64,000 nucleotides of DNA, from NCBI RefSeq assembly GCF_900109645.1, contig NZ_FOBG01000002.1, forward strand, positions 124,001-188,000. The letters are read 5' to 3'. This document shows, piece after piece, positions 1 through 8,621 of this stretch. A model generated the notes under the pieces. The model saw only the letters and a list, made by a program, of their open reading frames with translations, made no database searches and was not told where the DNA came from. Source of the DNA: Duganella sp. CF402. GTDB lineage: Bacteria; Pseudomonadota; Gammaproteobacteria; Burkholderiales; Burkholderiaceae_D. The translations under genes and the position numbers were made by a program. How positions within the stretch are numbered: position 1 is the first letter of the stretch; each line of letters opens with the position of its first letter.

Positions 1-1040
1 AGCCACTCCGGCAGGCCGTAGTTGCCGACCGGGCGCACAATCACGCCCTGCTTCAGCAGCGACAAGTTCACGCGCGCGCCAGCACCAGCATCGCTGCCCA
101 CTTTCACCAGCACGAAGTTACCGTAGGACGGCACATACTCAAGGCCCATCTGCTCGAACGCTTCCACAAACTGCTGGTAGCCAGCCGCATTATTGGCCGC
201 GCTCTGCGCCAGGAATTCCTTGTCGTTCAGCGCCGCAATGGCCGCTGCCTGCGCCAGCGAGTTCACATTGAACGGCTGGCGAATACGGTTCATCAGATCC
301 GTCAACGCCGGCTGCGCAATCGCGAAGCCCACGCGCAGGCCTGCCAAACCGTACGCTTTCGAGAAGGTACGCGATACCAGCAGGTTAGGATACTTCTTCA
401 CCCATTCCGCCGACTCGAACTGATGCTCGGCCGCGAGGAATTCGTTGTAAGCCTCATCCAGCACCACCACCACGTGCGCCGGCACCTTGGCGATGAACGC
501 CTCGATCTCCGCCGCCGGGATAAACGTGCCGGTCGGGTTGTTCGGATTGGCGACGAACACCAGACGCGTATCGTCGCGAATCGCCGCCAGCATCGCCGGC
601 AGGTCGTGGCCGTGCGCCTTGGCCGGCACCACGATGTGCTGCGCGCCGACGCCCTGCGTCGCCAGCGCATACACCGCAAACGAATACTGCGCATACACGA
701 TCGACTGGCCGCGCTCCACAAATGCATGCGCGGCGATTTCCAGAATGTCGTTGGAGCCGTTGCCCAGCGTGATCCAGTCAGCCGGCACGTCGTAGCGCTT
801 GGCCAGCGCGCCTTTCAGATCGAAGCCGTTGGCGTCCGGGTAGCGACCCAGTTCCGCCACTGCCTCGGTCATGGCCTGCCTGGCCGATTCCGGCACGCCG
901 AACGGATTCTCGTTCGATGCCAGCTTCACAATGCTCGCCTCATCAAGGCCGAATTCGCGCGCAACTTCCGAAATTGGTTTGCCTGCCTGGTATGGTGCGA
1001 TGGCGCGGACGTATTCCGGGCCGTAGTTCTTGCTGCTCAT
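1..1040 (-). CDS. hisC: Histidinol-phosphate aminotransferase, C-terminus cut by window edge
   Basis: PLP-dependent class I/II aminotransferase that converts imidazole acetol-phosphate and glutamate to histidinol phosphate; paralogues of this position also act on aromatic keto acids. The translation starts MSSKNYGPEYVRAIAPYQ and shows KLASNENPFG near residue 40, NPNNPTGT in the middle, LDEAYNEF, and the PLP-lysine motif SRTFSKAYGLAGLRVG. The C-terminus lies beyond base 1. It starts 17 bases after pheA in the gyrA-serC-pheA-hisC order typical of Betaproteobacteria, where hisC usually precedes tyrA and aroA, so a role in phenylalanine/tyrosine as well as histidine synthesis is possible. Confidence 0.93.
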   Translation of the reverse strand, partial: MSSKNYGPEYVRAIAPYQAGKPISEVAREFGLDEASIVKLASNENPFGVPESARQAMTEAVAELGRYPDANGFDLKGALAKRYDVPADWITLGNGSNDILEIAAHAFVERGQSIVYAQYSFAVYALATQGVGAQHIVVPAKAHGHDLPAMLAAIRDDTRLVFVANPNNPTGTFIPAAEIEAFIAKVPAHVVVVLDEAYNEFLAAEHQFESAEWVKKYPNLLVSRTFSKAYGLAGLRVGFAIAQPALTDLMNRIRQPFNVNSLAQAAAIAALNDKEFLAQSAANNAAGYQQFVEAFEQMGLEYVPSYGNFVLVKVGSDAGAGARVNLSLLKQGVIVRPVGNYGLPEW

Positions 1041-1057
1041 GTTCTCTCTCTTCGAAA

Positions 1058-2131
1058 TCAGGTCAGGCTGACCGGGTAGGAACCCAGCACCTTGAAGAAT
1101 GCGGCATTGCCTTGCAGCTCATCGAGCGCCTTGGCAACGGCGGGATCCTGCACATGGCCTTCGACGTCGACGTAGAAGTAGTACTCCCACGTGCCGGTGC
1201 GCGCCGGACGCGACTCAAAGCGCGTCATCGATACGCCGTGCTGCGCCAGCGACCCAAGCAGGCGATAGATCGAGCCCGCCTTGTGCGGCGCCGCCAGCGC
1301 CAGCGAGGTGCGATCCTCGCCCGACGGGCCGGCCTGCAGCGAGCCAATCACGGCAAAGCGCGTGCGGTTCGACGGGTCGTCCTGAATATTGGCCTTGACC
1401 GTGCCCAGGCTGTAACGCACGCCGGCGCGCTCGCCGGCGATGGCCGCCAGCGTGTGATCGTCACGCGCCATGCGCGCCGCCTCGGCATTCGACGACACCG
1501 CGCGGCGCTCCAGGTCCGGATAGTTATTGTTCAACCAGATCTGGCACTGCGCCAACGCCTGCGCGTGGGCGCAGATGGCGGTGATGCCTTCCATATTGCC
1601 GGTGCCGGTCAACAGGCTGTGACGCACGGCGATGGAGACCTCGCCGCTGATGGTCAGCGGCGTATGCAGCAGCAGGTCCAGCGTGCGGCCGATGGCGCCT
1701 TCGGTCGAATTCTCGACCGGCACCACGCCGAATTCCGCCGTCCCCGCCTCGGTGGCGCGGAACACTTCATCGATCGAGGAGCAAGGCAGCACATCGACGG
1801 CGGTGCCGAACTGCTGGTACACCGCCTGCTCGCTGTAGGTGCCGGCCGGGCCGAGGAAGGCCACGGTCACGCGCTTCTCCAGCGAACGGCAGGCGGACAT
1901 GATTTCGCGCCAGATGGTTTGCAGCTCGCTGTTGCCCATCGGACCGGGATTGCGATCCGCCACGCCGCGCAGCACTTGCGCTTCGCGTTCAGGGCGGAAC
2001 ACCGGGGCGCCGGTTTCGGCTTTCACGTGACCGACTTCCTGCGCCACTTTGGCGCGCTGGTTCAGCAGGTCCAGGATTTGCGCGTCGATCGAATCGATCT
2101 GTTCGCGCAATGGTTTGAGTTTGTCGTTCAT
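1058..2131 (-). CDS. pheA: Bifunctional chorismate mutase/prephenate dehydratase (P-protein)
   Basis: Makes phenylpyruvate from chorismate in phenylalanine synthesis. 357 residues in the expected order: AroQ chorismate mutase (about 1-85, REQIDSIDAQILDLLNQRAKVAQEVG), prephenate dehydratase (about 90-270, FLGPAGTYSEQA and the catalytic-site NRTRFAVIG), and a C-terminal ACT domain with the phenylalanine-binding ESRP motif near residue 307. Only two bases separate it from serC upstream, so the two are almost certainly co-transcribed. Confidence 0.96.
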   Translation of the reverse strand: MNDKLKPLREQIDSIDAQILDLLNQRAKVAQEVGHVKAETGAPVFRPEREAQVLRGVADRNPGPMGNSELQTIWREIMSACRSLEKRVTVAFLGPAGTYSEQAVYQQFGTAVDVLPCSSIDEVFRATEAGTAEFGVVPVENSTEGAIGRTLDLLLHTPLTISGEVSIAVRHSLLTGTGNMEGITAICAHAQALAQCQIWLNNNYPDLERRAVSSNAEAARMARDDHTLAAIAGERAGVRYSLGTVKANIQDDPSNRTRFAVIGSLQAGPSGEDRTSLALAAPHKAGSIYRLLGSLAQHGVSMTRFESRPARTGTWEYYFYVDVEGHVQDPAVAKALDELQGNAAFFKVLGSYPVSLT

Positions 2132-2133
2132 GG

Positions 2134-3222
2134 TTATCGGCCAGCGAATTCGTTCAAGTAGTCTACGAGCGCTTGCACGCCCTCGATAGGCATCGCGTTG
2201 TAGATCGATGCGCGCATACCGCCGACGGACTTGTGGCCCTTCAGTTGCAGCAGGCCGCGCGCTTTGGCGCCGGCCAGGAATGCTTCGTTCTTGCTTTCGT
2301 CCTTCAGGTAGAAGGGCACGTTCATGCGCGAGCGGTTGGCCGGCGCAACACGGTTCTGGTAAAAATCATCGGCGTCCAGCGCCGCGTACAGCAGGTCGGC
2401 CTTGGCTTTGGCGCGCTTCTCCATCTCGGCCACGCCGCCCTGCTGCTTCAGCCACTGGAACACCAGGCCGGCGATGTAGATGCCATAGGTCGGCGGCGTG
2501 TTGTACATCGATTCGTTGTCGGCCACCAGCTTGAAGTCGAACGCCGACGGGCATACCGGCAGCGCCTTGCCCAGCAGGTCGTCGCGGATGATGACGATGG
2601 TGACGCCGGCCGGGCCGATGTTCTTTTGCGCGCCAGCGAAGATCACGCCGTACTTGGCGACGTCGATCACGCGCGACAGGATGTGCGACGACATGTCGGC
2701 CACCAGTACGCGGCCGGCGAAGCGCGGATCATTGAAGTCCGGCTGGTACTCAACACCGTCGATGGTCTCGTTGGTGCACATATGCAGATACGCCGCGCCT
2801 GGCGCAGGCGTCAGCTGCCACTCGGCTTGCGCCGGCACCGCAGTGGTGTTGGAAGCGGCAGTATTCACCTTGGCGTATTTGCCGGCTTCCTTGATGGACT
2901 TGGCCGACCACGAACCGGTGTGAATGAAATCGATGGTTGCACCTTCAGGCTTGTGGCCCAGCAGGTTCAACGGAATCAGGGCGTTCTGCGACAGACCGCC
3001 GCCCTGCATGAACAAGATCTTGTAATTGTCCGGTACTGCCAGCAACTCGCGCAGATCGCGCTCGGCTGCCTTGTAAATCGACATAAACTCCGGTCCGCGG
3101 TGGCTCATCTCCATCACCGACATGCCGCTGCCGTGCCAGTCCAGCATTTCGGCAGCAGCTTGCGCCAGCACTTCCTTCGGCAGCACCGCAGGGCCGGCGG
3201 AGAAGTTAAAGATTTGAGTCAT
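2134..3222 (-). CDS. serC: Phosphoserine aminotransferase
   Basis: PLP-dependent class V aminotransferase that makes phosphoserine (serine pathway) and 4-phosphohydroxythreonine (pyridoxal phosphate pathway). 362 residues, the usual length. The opening IFNFSAGPAVLPKEVL, FMQGGGLSQN, HTGSWSAKSIKEA and the PLP-lysine segment AGAQKNIGPAGVTIVI are all present. It follows gyrA but a strong intrinsic terminator lies between them, so serC needs read-through or a promoter within that short gap. pheA begins two bases downstream. Confidence 0.96.
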   Translation of the reverse strand: MTQIFNFSAGPAVLPKEVLAQAAAEMLDWHGSGMSVMEMSHRGPEFMSIYKAAERDLRELLAVPDNYKILFMQGGGLSQNALIPLNLLGHKPEGATIDFIHTGSWSAKSIKEAGKYAKVNTAASNTTAVPAQAEWQLTPAPGAAYLHMCTNETIDGVEYQPDFNDPRFAGRVLVADMSSHILSRVIDVAKYGVIFAGAQKNIGPAGVTIVIIRDDLLGKALPVCPSAFDFKLVADNESMYNTPPTYGIYIAGLVFQWLKQQGGVAEMEKRAKAKADLLYAALDADDFYQNRVAPANRSRMNVPFYLKDESKNEAFLAGAKARGLLQLKGHKSVGGMRASIYNAMPIEGVQALVDYLNEFAGR

Positions 3223-3230
3223 TGCGTTCC

Positions 3231-3291
3231 TTAAAAAATAAAAACGGGGCCAATGCTATTGACGCTGAATCACGCAATAGCCTTGGCCCCG
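3231..3291 (-). terminator. Intrinsic terminator between gyrA and serC
   Basis: Stem arms at 3275-3291 and 3245-3261 are complementary over 17 bases with one mismatch, with a 13-base loop. Read on the minus strand the stem is followed by a T-rich run (3231-3244, TTTTTATTTTTTAA). It directly follows the gyrA stop and ends 8 bases before the serC start. Confidence 0.88.
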
Positions 3292-3312
3292 CTGGCTCAG
3301 TACTCCGAGCGT

Positions 3313-5943
3313 TTACTCAGTAGCCGAATCCGGGCCCGGTTCCAGCTCTACTTCATCGATATCGGTTTCCACCACGCGCTGCAGGCCGGACAGCTTGGTG
3401 CCGTCTTCCACGGCGATCAGGGTCACACCCTGGGTCGCGCGGCCCATCTCGCGGATTTCCGACACGCGGGTGCGAATCAGCACGCCGCCGGTGGTGATCA
3501 GCATGATCTCGTCGGTCGAATCGACCAGCGTGGCCGCCACCACCTTGCCGTTACGCTCGGAGGTCTGGATCGCGATCATGCCCTTGGTGCCACGACCATG
3601 ACGGGTGTACTCGACGATCGGAGTACGCTTGCCGAAACCGTTCTCGGTTGCGGTCAGCACCGACTGCTGCTCGTTCTCGGCCACCAGCAGCGCGATCACA
3701 CGCTGGCCTTCGTCCAAGTTCATGCCGCGCACGCCGCGAGCATTACGGCCCATCGGACGCACGTCGTTCTCGTCGAAGCGCACTGCCTTGCCGGCGTCGG
3801 AGAACAGCATCACATCGTGTTCGCCATCGGTCAGCGCGGCGCCGATCAGGAAGTCGCCCTCGTCCAGGTCGACCGCGATAATGCCGGCCTTGCGCGGATT
3901 GCTGAAGTCTTTCAGCGGCGTCTTCTTCACGGTGCCCAGGCTGGTCGACATGAACACGTAGTGGTCTTCCGGGAAGGTGCGGTTCTCGCCCGACAGCGGC
4001 AGGATGACCGTGATCTTCTCGTTGTCCGCCAGCGGGAACATGTTGACGATCGGCTTGCCGCGCGAATTGCGCGAGCCTTGCGGCACTTCCCACACCTTCA
4101 GCCAGTACAGGCGGCCACGGTTGGAGAAGCACAGGATGTAATCGTGCGTGTTGGCGATGAACAGCTGGTCGATCCAGTCTTCATCCTTGGTCGCCATTGC
4201 CTGCTTGCCACGGCCACCGCGTTTCTGCGCGCGGTATTCGCTGATCGGCTGCGCCTTCATGTAACCGGTGTGCGACAGGGTCACCACCATGTCTTGCGGC
4301 GTGATCAGGTCTTCGGTATTCAGGTCGCTGGCGTTGTGTTCGATGTTGGAGCGGCGCGGATCCTTGGTTGGATCGCCGAATTCGCCCACCATCGAGGTCA
4401 TCTCGTCGGTGATGATGGTGGTCACGCGGGCCGGCTTGGACAGGATGTCCAGCAGGTCGGCGATTTCGGCCATCACATCCTTGTACTCGTTGACGATCTT
4501 GTCCTGTTCCAGACCAGTCAGGCGTTGCAGACGCATTTGCAGGATTTCCTGCGCCTGGTCGTCGGACAGCTTGTACAGGCCGTCTTGCTGCATGCCGTAG
4601 TGCTTAGGCAGGTGCTCCGGACGGAAGGCGTCGATGCCGCCGATGGTGTCGCCTTCGCCGGTACGGGCCAGCATCTCGCGCACCAGCGACGAATCCCACG
4701 ATTTTTCCATCAGGGCGGTCTTCGCCACCGGCGGCGTCGGGGCGGCCTTGATGATGGCGATGAACTCGTCGATGTTGGCCAGTGCAACCGCCAGGCCTTC
4801 CAGCACGTGGCCGCGTTCGCGCGCCTTGCGCAGTTCGAACACGGTACGGCGCGTCACCACTTCGCGGCGGTGCGACAGGAAGCACGACAGCATTTCCTTC
4901 AGGTTCAGCAGGCGCGGCTGGCCGTCGACCAGCGCCACCATGTTCATGCCGAAGGTGTCTTGCAGCTGGGTTTGCTTGTACAGGTTGTTCAGCACCACTT
5001 CCGGTACTTCGCCGCGTTTCAGCTCGATCACCACGCGCATGCCCGATTTGTCGGACTCGTCGCGGATGTCGGAAATGCCTTCGAGCTTCTTGTCGCGCAC
5101 GTTTTCGGCGATGCGTTCCAGCAGCGATTTCTTGTTGACCTGGTACGGCAGCTCGTCAACGATGATGGCGGTGCGGCCGCCGTCCTTGCCGTATTCCTCG
5201 TAGTGGGTCTTGGCGCGCATCACCACGCGGCCACGGCCGGTGCGGTAGCCGTCGCGCACGCCCGACACGCCGTAAATGGTGCCACCGGTCGGGAAGTCCG
5301 GCGCCGGGATCAGTTCGATCAGCTCGTCGATCGTGCAGTCCGGGTTGTTCAGCACGTGCAGCGCGCCGGCAATCACTTCATGCAGGTTGTGCGGCGGAAT
5401 GTTGGTCGCCATCCCCACCGCGATACCGGAGGAACCGTTGATCAGCAGGTTGGGAATGCGGGTCGGCAGGACGGTCGGTTCTTTTTCCTTGCCGTCATAG
5501 TTGGGCTGGAAGTCGACCGTGTCCTTGTCGATGTCGGCCAGCAGTTCGCTGGAAATCTTGTCGAGACGGCACTCGGTGTAACGCATGGCCGCCGCGCCGT
5601 CGCCGTCGACCGAGCCGAAGTTGCCCTGGCCGTCGACCAGCATGTAGCGCAGCGAGAAGTCCTGCGCCATACGCACCAGCGTGTCGTAAATCGAGGCGTC
5701 GCCGTGCGGGTGGTACTTACCCATCGTCTCGCCCACCACACGGGCGCACTTGACGTAAGGACGGTTCCACACGTTGTTCATTTCGTGCATCGAGTACAGG
5801 ACGCGGCGGTGTACAGGCTTCAGGCCGTCACGCACATCCGGCAAGGCGCGGCCGACGATCACGCTCATGGCGTAATCGAGGTAGCTCTTGCGCATCTCTT
5901 CTTCGAGGGAAATCGGGATTGTTTCTTTTGCGAATTGATCCAT
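3313..5943 (-). CDS. gyrA: DNA gyrase subunit A
   Basis: Breakage-reunion subunit of the ATP-dependent type II topoisomerase that introduces negative supercoils. 876 residues, matching the family. Seen: winged-helix/tower region, catalytic tyrosine in AAMRYTECRLDKIS, and a C-terminal beta-pinwheel with the GyrA box QKRGGRGKQAM. The quinolone-determining segment reads HPHGDASIYDTLVRMAQDFS, which puts alanine where E. coli has Ser83 and serine at the next position. First gene of the gyrA-serC-pheA-hisC series but followed by its own terminator. Confidence 0.98.
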   Translation of the reverse strand: MDQFAKETIPISLEEEMRKSYLDYAMSVIVGRALPDVRDGLKPVHRRVLYSMHEMNNVWNRPYVKCARVVGETMGKYHPHGDASIYDTLVRMAQDFSLRYMLVDGQGNFGSVDGDGAAAMRYTECRLDKISSELLADIDKDTVDFQPNYDGKEKEPTVLPTRIPNLLINGSSGIAVGMATNIPPHNLHEVIAGALHVLNNPDCTIDELIELIPAPDFPTGGTIYGVSGVRDGYRTGRGRVVMRAKTHYEEYGKDGGRTAIIVDELPYQVNKKSLLERIAENVRDKKLEGISDIRDESDKSGMRVVIELKRGEVPEVVLNNLYKQTQLQDTFGMNMVALVDGQPRLLNLKEMLSCFLSHRREVVTRRTVFELRKARERGHVLEGLAVALANIDEFIAIIKAAPTPPVAKTALMEKSWDSSLVREMLARTGEGDTIGGIDAFRPEHLPKHYGMQQDGLYKLSDDQAQEILQMRLQRLTGLEQDKIVNEYKDVMAEIADLLDILSKPARVTTIITDEMTSMVGEFGDPTKDPRRSNIEHNASDLNTEDLITPQDMVVTLSHTGYMKAQPISEYRAQKRGGRGKQAMATKDEDWIDQLFIANTHDYILCFSNRGRLYWLKVWEVPQGSRNSRGKPIVNMFPLADNEKITVILPLSGENRTFPEDHYVFMSTSLGTVKKTPLKDFSNPRKAGIIAVDLDEGDFLIGAALTDGEHDVMLFSDAGKAVRFDENDVRPMGRNARGVRGMNLDEGQRVIALLVAENEQQSVLTATENGFGKRTPIVEYTRHGRGTKGMIAIQTSERNGKVVAATLVDSTDEIMLITTGGVLIRTRVSEIREMGRATQGVTLIAVEDGTKLSGLQRVVETDIDEVELEPGPDSATE

Positions 5944-6352
5944 TGGCCGGTCGTTTTACTGTGGTTTATTGAGCCTCTCCCAAGGGATAGGCAAGCGTAC
6001 GATTTTAGCATGGGCGCACGGCAACTAGCGGAAATCCGCAGCAGCCCAGCGTTCATGCGGTGTCACGCCCGTGTGGCGTGCGTAACAACTTGTAATATTC
6101 ATGACACATTACTCAATTATTATCGACAATCACGTTGCAGCAAAACAACATTTTGGTTGAACGCGAAACGCCGCCATGTTGGCGCGTTTTAAACGACTTT
6201 CATCGGCTGTGGCAAAATGGACGAGAAGTCAATTGCTTGAATCACAAGCAGAAAACGAGGCTGACGCCCCTGCGTGGTAGAATTCGCCCCACGCAAAGAA
6301 CTCGCTGCGCAGTTTTCTGCAGATAGTCATCACCCCCGAAAGGAAGAAAAAT
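5944..6352. promoter_or_regulatory. Divergent intergenic region of gyrA and the ompA-like gene
   Basis: 409 bases without a convincing gene. A TAAAAT hexamer at 6007-6002 on the minus strand could be the gyrA -10. For the ompA-like gene an extended -10, TGGTAGAAT, ends at 6283 on the plus strand; no good -35 is visible. Inverted repeats occur at 6064-6080 (CACGCC-N5-GGCGTG) and 6172-6184 (CGCCA-N3-TGGCG, followed by CGTTTT). The ribosome site of the ompA-like gene is AAAGGA, 10 bases before its ATG. Confidence 0.4.
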
Positions 6353-7069
6353 ATGAAAAAACTGATTTCGATGCTGGCCATCTCGGCTGCATTCGCCGCC
6401 TCGGCCATCGCCCAGACCACCCCGACCGCGCCACCATACGCGCCAGTCACCCAGGACATCAAGGCCGCCACCCCGAAAAGCGCCTACGTGCAAGATGCAC
6501 GCGGCGTGATCGCACGCGACCCGTTCGGCCTGTGCTGGCGTACCGGCTACTGGACCCCGGCTGACGCCGTGCCAGGTTGCGATCTGCCGCTGTGCGTCGA
6601 GCCAGAGAAACTGGAAAACGGCAAGTGCGTAGCACCGCCGCCACCGCCAGTCGCTCCTGCCCCGGCACCGGCGCCAGCCCCTGCTCCAGCCCCAGCACCA
6701 GCGCCAGTGCCAACCGCACAAAAAGTGAGCTTCGCTGCTGACGCCTTCTTCGACTTCGACAAGGCCGTGCTGAAACCAGAAGGCAAAGCCAAGCTGGACG
6801 ACGTAGCCTCGAAACTGGGTTCGATCAACCTGGAAGTCATCATCGCCGTTGGCCACACCGACTCGGTGGGCTCGGACGAGTACAACCAGAAGCTGTCGGT
6901 ACGCCGCGCTGAAGCCGTCAAGGCCTACATCATCTCGAAAGGTGTAGAAGCCAACCGCGTGTACACCGAAGGCAAAGGCGAGAAACAGCCAGTAGCGGAC
7001 AACAAAACCGCCGAAGGCCGCGCCAAGAACCGTCGCGTAGAAATCGAAGTGGTCGGCACCAGCAAGTAA
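6353..7069 (+). CDS. OmpA-family peptidoglycan-associated outer-membrane protein
   Basis: 238 residues: signal peptide (MKKLISMLAISAAFAASAIA, cleaved near residue 20), a roughly 75-residue N-terminal part with two cysteine pairs (LCWRTGYW; GCDLPLCVEPEKLENGKC), a Pro-Ala linker (about 100-121), and a C-terminal OmpA domain (FFDFDKAVLKPEGKAKL to AKNRRVEIEV). The OmpA domain binds diaminopimelate in peptidoglycan. The N-terminal part is too short for the classic eight-strand barrel. Abundant structural protein type; strong ribosome site and its own terminator suggest a monocistronic gene. Confidence 0.9.
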   Translation: MKKLISMLAISAAFAASAIAQTTPTAPPYAPVTQDIKAATPKSAYVQDARGVIARDPFGLCWRTGYWTPADAVPGCDLPLCVEPEKLENGKCVAPPPPPVAPAPAPAPAPAPAPAPAPVPTAQKVSFAADAFFDFDKAVLKPEGKAKLDDVASKLGSINLEVIIAVGHTDSVGSDEYNQKLSVRRAEAVKAYIISKGVEANRVYTEGKGEKQPVADNKTAEGRAKNRRVEIEVVGTSK

Positions 7070-7092
7070 TTGCTAGCGCTCCACTGAATGAG

Positions 7093-7116
7093 AACCCCGC
7101 TTCGGCGGGGTTTTTT
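7093..7116 (+). terminator. Intrinsic terminator of the ompA-like gene
   Basis: GC-rich 8-bp stem AACCCCGC/GCGGGGTT with a TTCG tetraloop (7093-7112) followed by a run of T, 24 bases after the stop codon. Confidence 0.93.
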
Positions 7117-7830
7117 AATGCAAACACTTCCTTGAGCGACCGCGCCGTCACCAGCGCCTCAGTCCAAAGCTCGACTTGCTCCGCACTGGCCTTGGCCAGC
7201 TTTTTCCGCACAGTTTGCGGCAACGGCCCGAACCGCAGCACAAGCAGGCGCTCCAGCACTGCAGCCGCCCCTTCCACGCGCCCCTGCTCCAGCCCCTGCT
7301 CCAGCCCCTGCTCCAGCCCCTGCTCCAAGCCCTGTTTAAGCCCTTGCTTCAGGCCTTGTTTCAAGCCTCGCTCGACACCTTCCTTGATGCCGTCATCAAA
7401 AAACATTTGTTCCAATGGGTTGAGCAATTTCATTTCGTGCTCCTTTTCCAGTTGCAGAACAGCCCTCCAGTAGCGTCGTTGATGAGGTTCCGGCAAGACC
7501 ATCATCCAGTTAATCACGTTGAATAAGACGATTATGCGCCTCGGCTTCCAGGTGCGAGGCCTCGAGCGCAGCGGCATCGTCAGCCAAATCGAGCAGCTTG
7601 GCAGTCGTAAAAGTGAATGTCCTGCCCTCCATGCGCTGGCGAAAGCTAGCCGGACGCCAAAGAGGGATACCGAATCCTGCCAATTCCTTGTCGCGGAAGC
7701 GCGGCCTTTGTCGCCAATCAATACGCTCGCTGAAGACGGGGAAGCAGAAATTCATGAACGGATGGAAAGCATGCGCCACCACCGCCTTCCAGGGCAGGTC
7801 GTAACGGGCTGGAGGAGCGATAGTCGACAT
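7117..7830 (-). pseudogene. Decayed Rpn/YhgA-like (PD-(D/E)XK) transposase-nuclease family gene
   Basis: The reading frame is broken. An N-terminal piece starting at 7830 reads MSTIAPPARYDLPWKAVVAH and HPFMNFCFPVFSERIDWRQ, typical of the start of this family, but soon jumps (IPLWRPASFRQRMEG, TFTTAKLLDL) as if internal parts were deleted. It then shifts frame near 7530 into a C-terminal piece (RRIIVLFNVINWMMVLPEPH, ending LERLLVLRFGPLP and SLKEVFA). The C-terminal piece has no stop before the ompA terminator. Family members normally have about 300 residues in one frame; this copy is very probably non-functional. Family assignment from memory of the conserved text. Confidence 0.75.
7281..7364 (-). 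repeat. Seven 12-bp tandem units encoding LEQG/LKQG
   Basis: Units of 12 bases: three exact copies (7281-7316) and a fourth with one change, then more diverged ones. They encode (LKQG)3(LEQG)4 in the decayed gene. Such tetrapeptide repeats are common near the C-terminus of this family and vary in copy number by slippage. Confidence 0.9.
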
Positions 7831-7917
7831 CCGCCCAGTCTGCCGCCAAGCCGCACACCACCCTATGACAAACGGCAAAGCGGAGTAAAATAGCGCATTC
7901 TATTTGCACAAGAAACC

Positions 7918-8619
7918 ATGAACGCTGATCCATTAGAACTGCAAAAATTCGCCGAACTCGCCCACCGCTGGTGGGACCCGACCTCGGAGTTCCGTCCGCT
8001 GCACGAGATTAACCCGCTGCGCCTGGAATGGATCAACGCGCGCGCGCCGCTGGCCGGCAAGAACGTGATCGACATCGGCTGCGGCGGCGGCATCCTGTCC
8101 GAATCGATGGCGCGCAAGGGCGCCACCGTCACCGGCATCGACCTCGGCGAAAAAGCCCTGAAAGTGGCCGACCTGCACTCGCTGGAATCGGGCGTGCAAG
8201 TGCGCTACAAGCTGATCGCCGCCGAAGAGATGGCCGCGCAGGAAGCCGGCCAGTACGACGTGGTCACCTGCATGGAGATGCTTGAGCACGTGCCGGATCC
8301 GGCCGCCATCGTGCGCGCCGCCGCCGCGCTGGTCAAACCGGGCGGCCACGTGTTCTTCTCGACCCTGAACCGCAATCCGAAAGCCTACCTGTTTGCCGTG
8401 ATCGGCGCCGAGTACATCCTGCGCATGCTGCCGAAAGGTACCCACGACTACGACAAGTTCATCACCCCGTCCGAGCTGTCGCAGTTCATCCGCAGCGCCG
8501 GGCTGGAAGTGCAAGGCTTCAAGGGCATGGGCTACAACCCGCTGACCAAGATCTACTCGCTCAACGACGACACCAGCGTCAACTACCTGGTGGCCGCGCG
8601 CCGCCCACTGGAAGCCTGA
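7918..8619 (+). CDS. ubiG: Ubiquinone biosynthesis O-methyltransferase
   Basis: SAM-dependent methylation of both ring hydroxyls in ubiquinone synthesis, acting at the inner membrane. 233 residues. Seen: AHRWWDPTSEFRPLHEINPLRLEWI (family N-terminus), SAM-binding loop VIDIGCGGGILSE near residue 60, and the middle motif MEMLEHVPDP. The start is the ATG after a short A/T-rich leader. gph follows after two bases, the usual ubiG-gph pair in this group. Confidence 0.96.
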   Translation: MNADPLELQKFAELAHRWWDPTSEFRPLHEINPLRLEWINARAPLAGKNVIDIGCGGGILSESMARKGATVTGIDLGEKALKVADLHSLESGVQVRYKLIAAEEMAAQEAGQYDVVTCMEMLEHVPDPAAIVRAAAALVKPGGHVFFSTLNRNPKAYLFAVIGAEYILRMLPKGTHDYDKFITPSELSQFIRSAGLEVQGFKGMGYNPLTKIYSLNDDTSVNYLVAARRPLEA

Positions 8620-8621
8620 GC

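Noticed and set aside
3253..6192. Very long open frame antisense to gyrA
   Set aside because: Shadow caused by GC-rich codon bias of gyrA; His/Val/Arg-rich nonsense translation.
7281..7364. Short tandem repeats considered as a CRISPR array
   Set aside because: 12-bp units without spacers, coding for LEQG/LKQG; a protein repeat.
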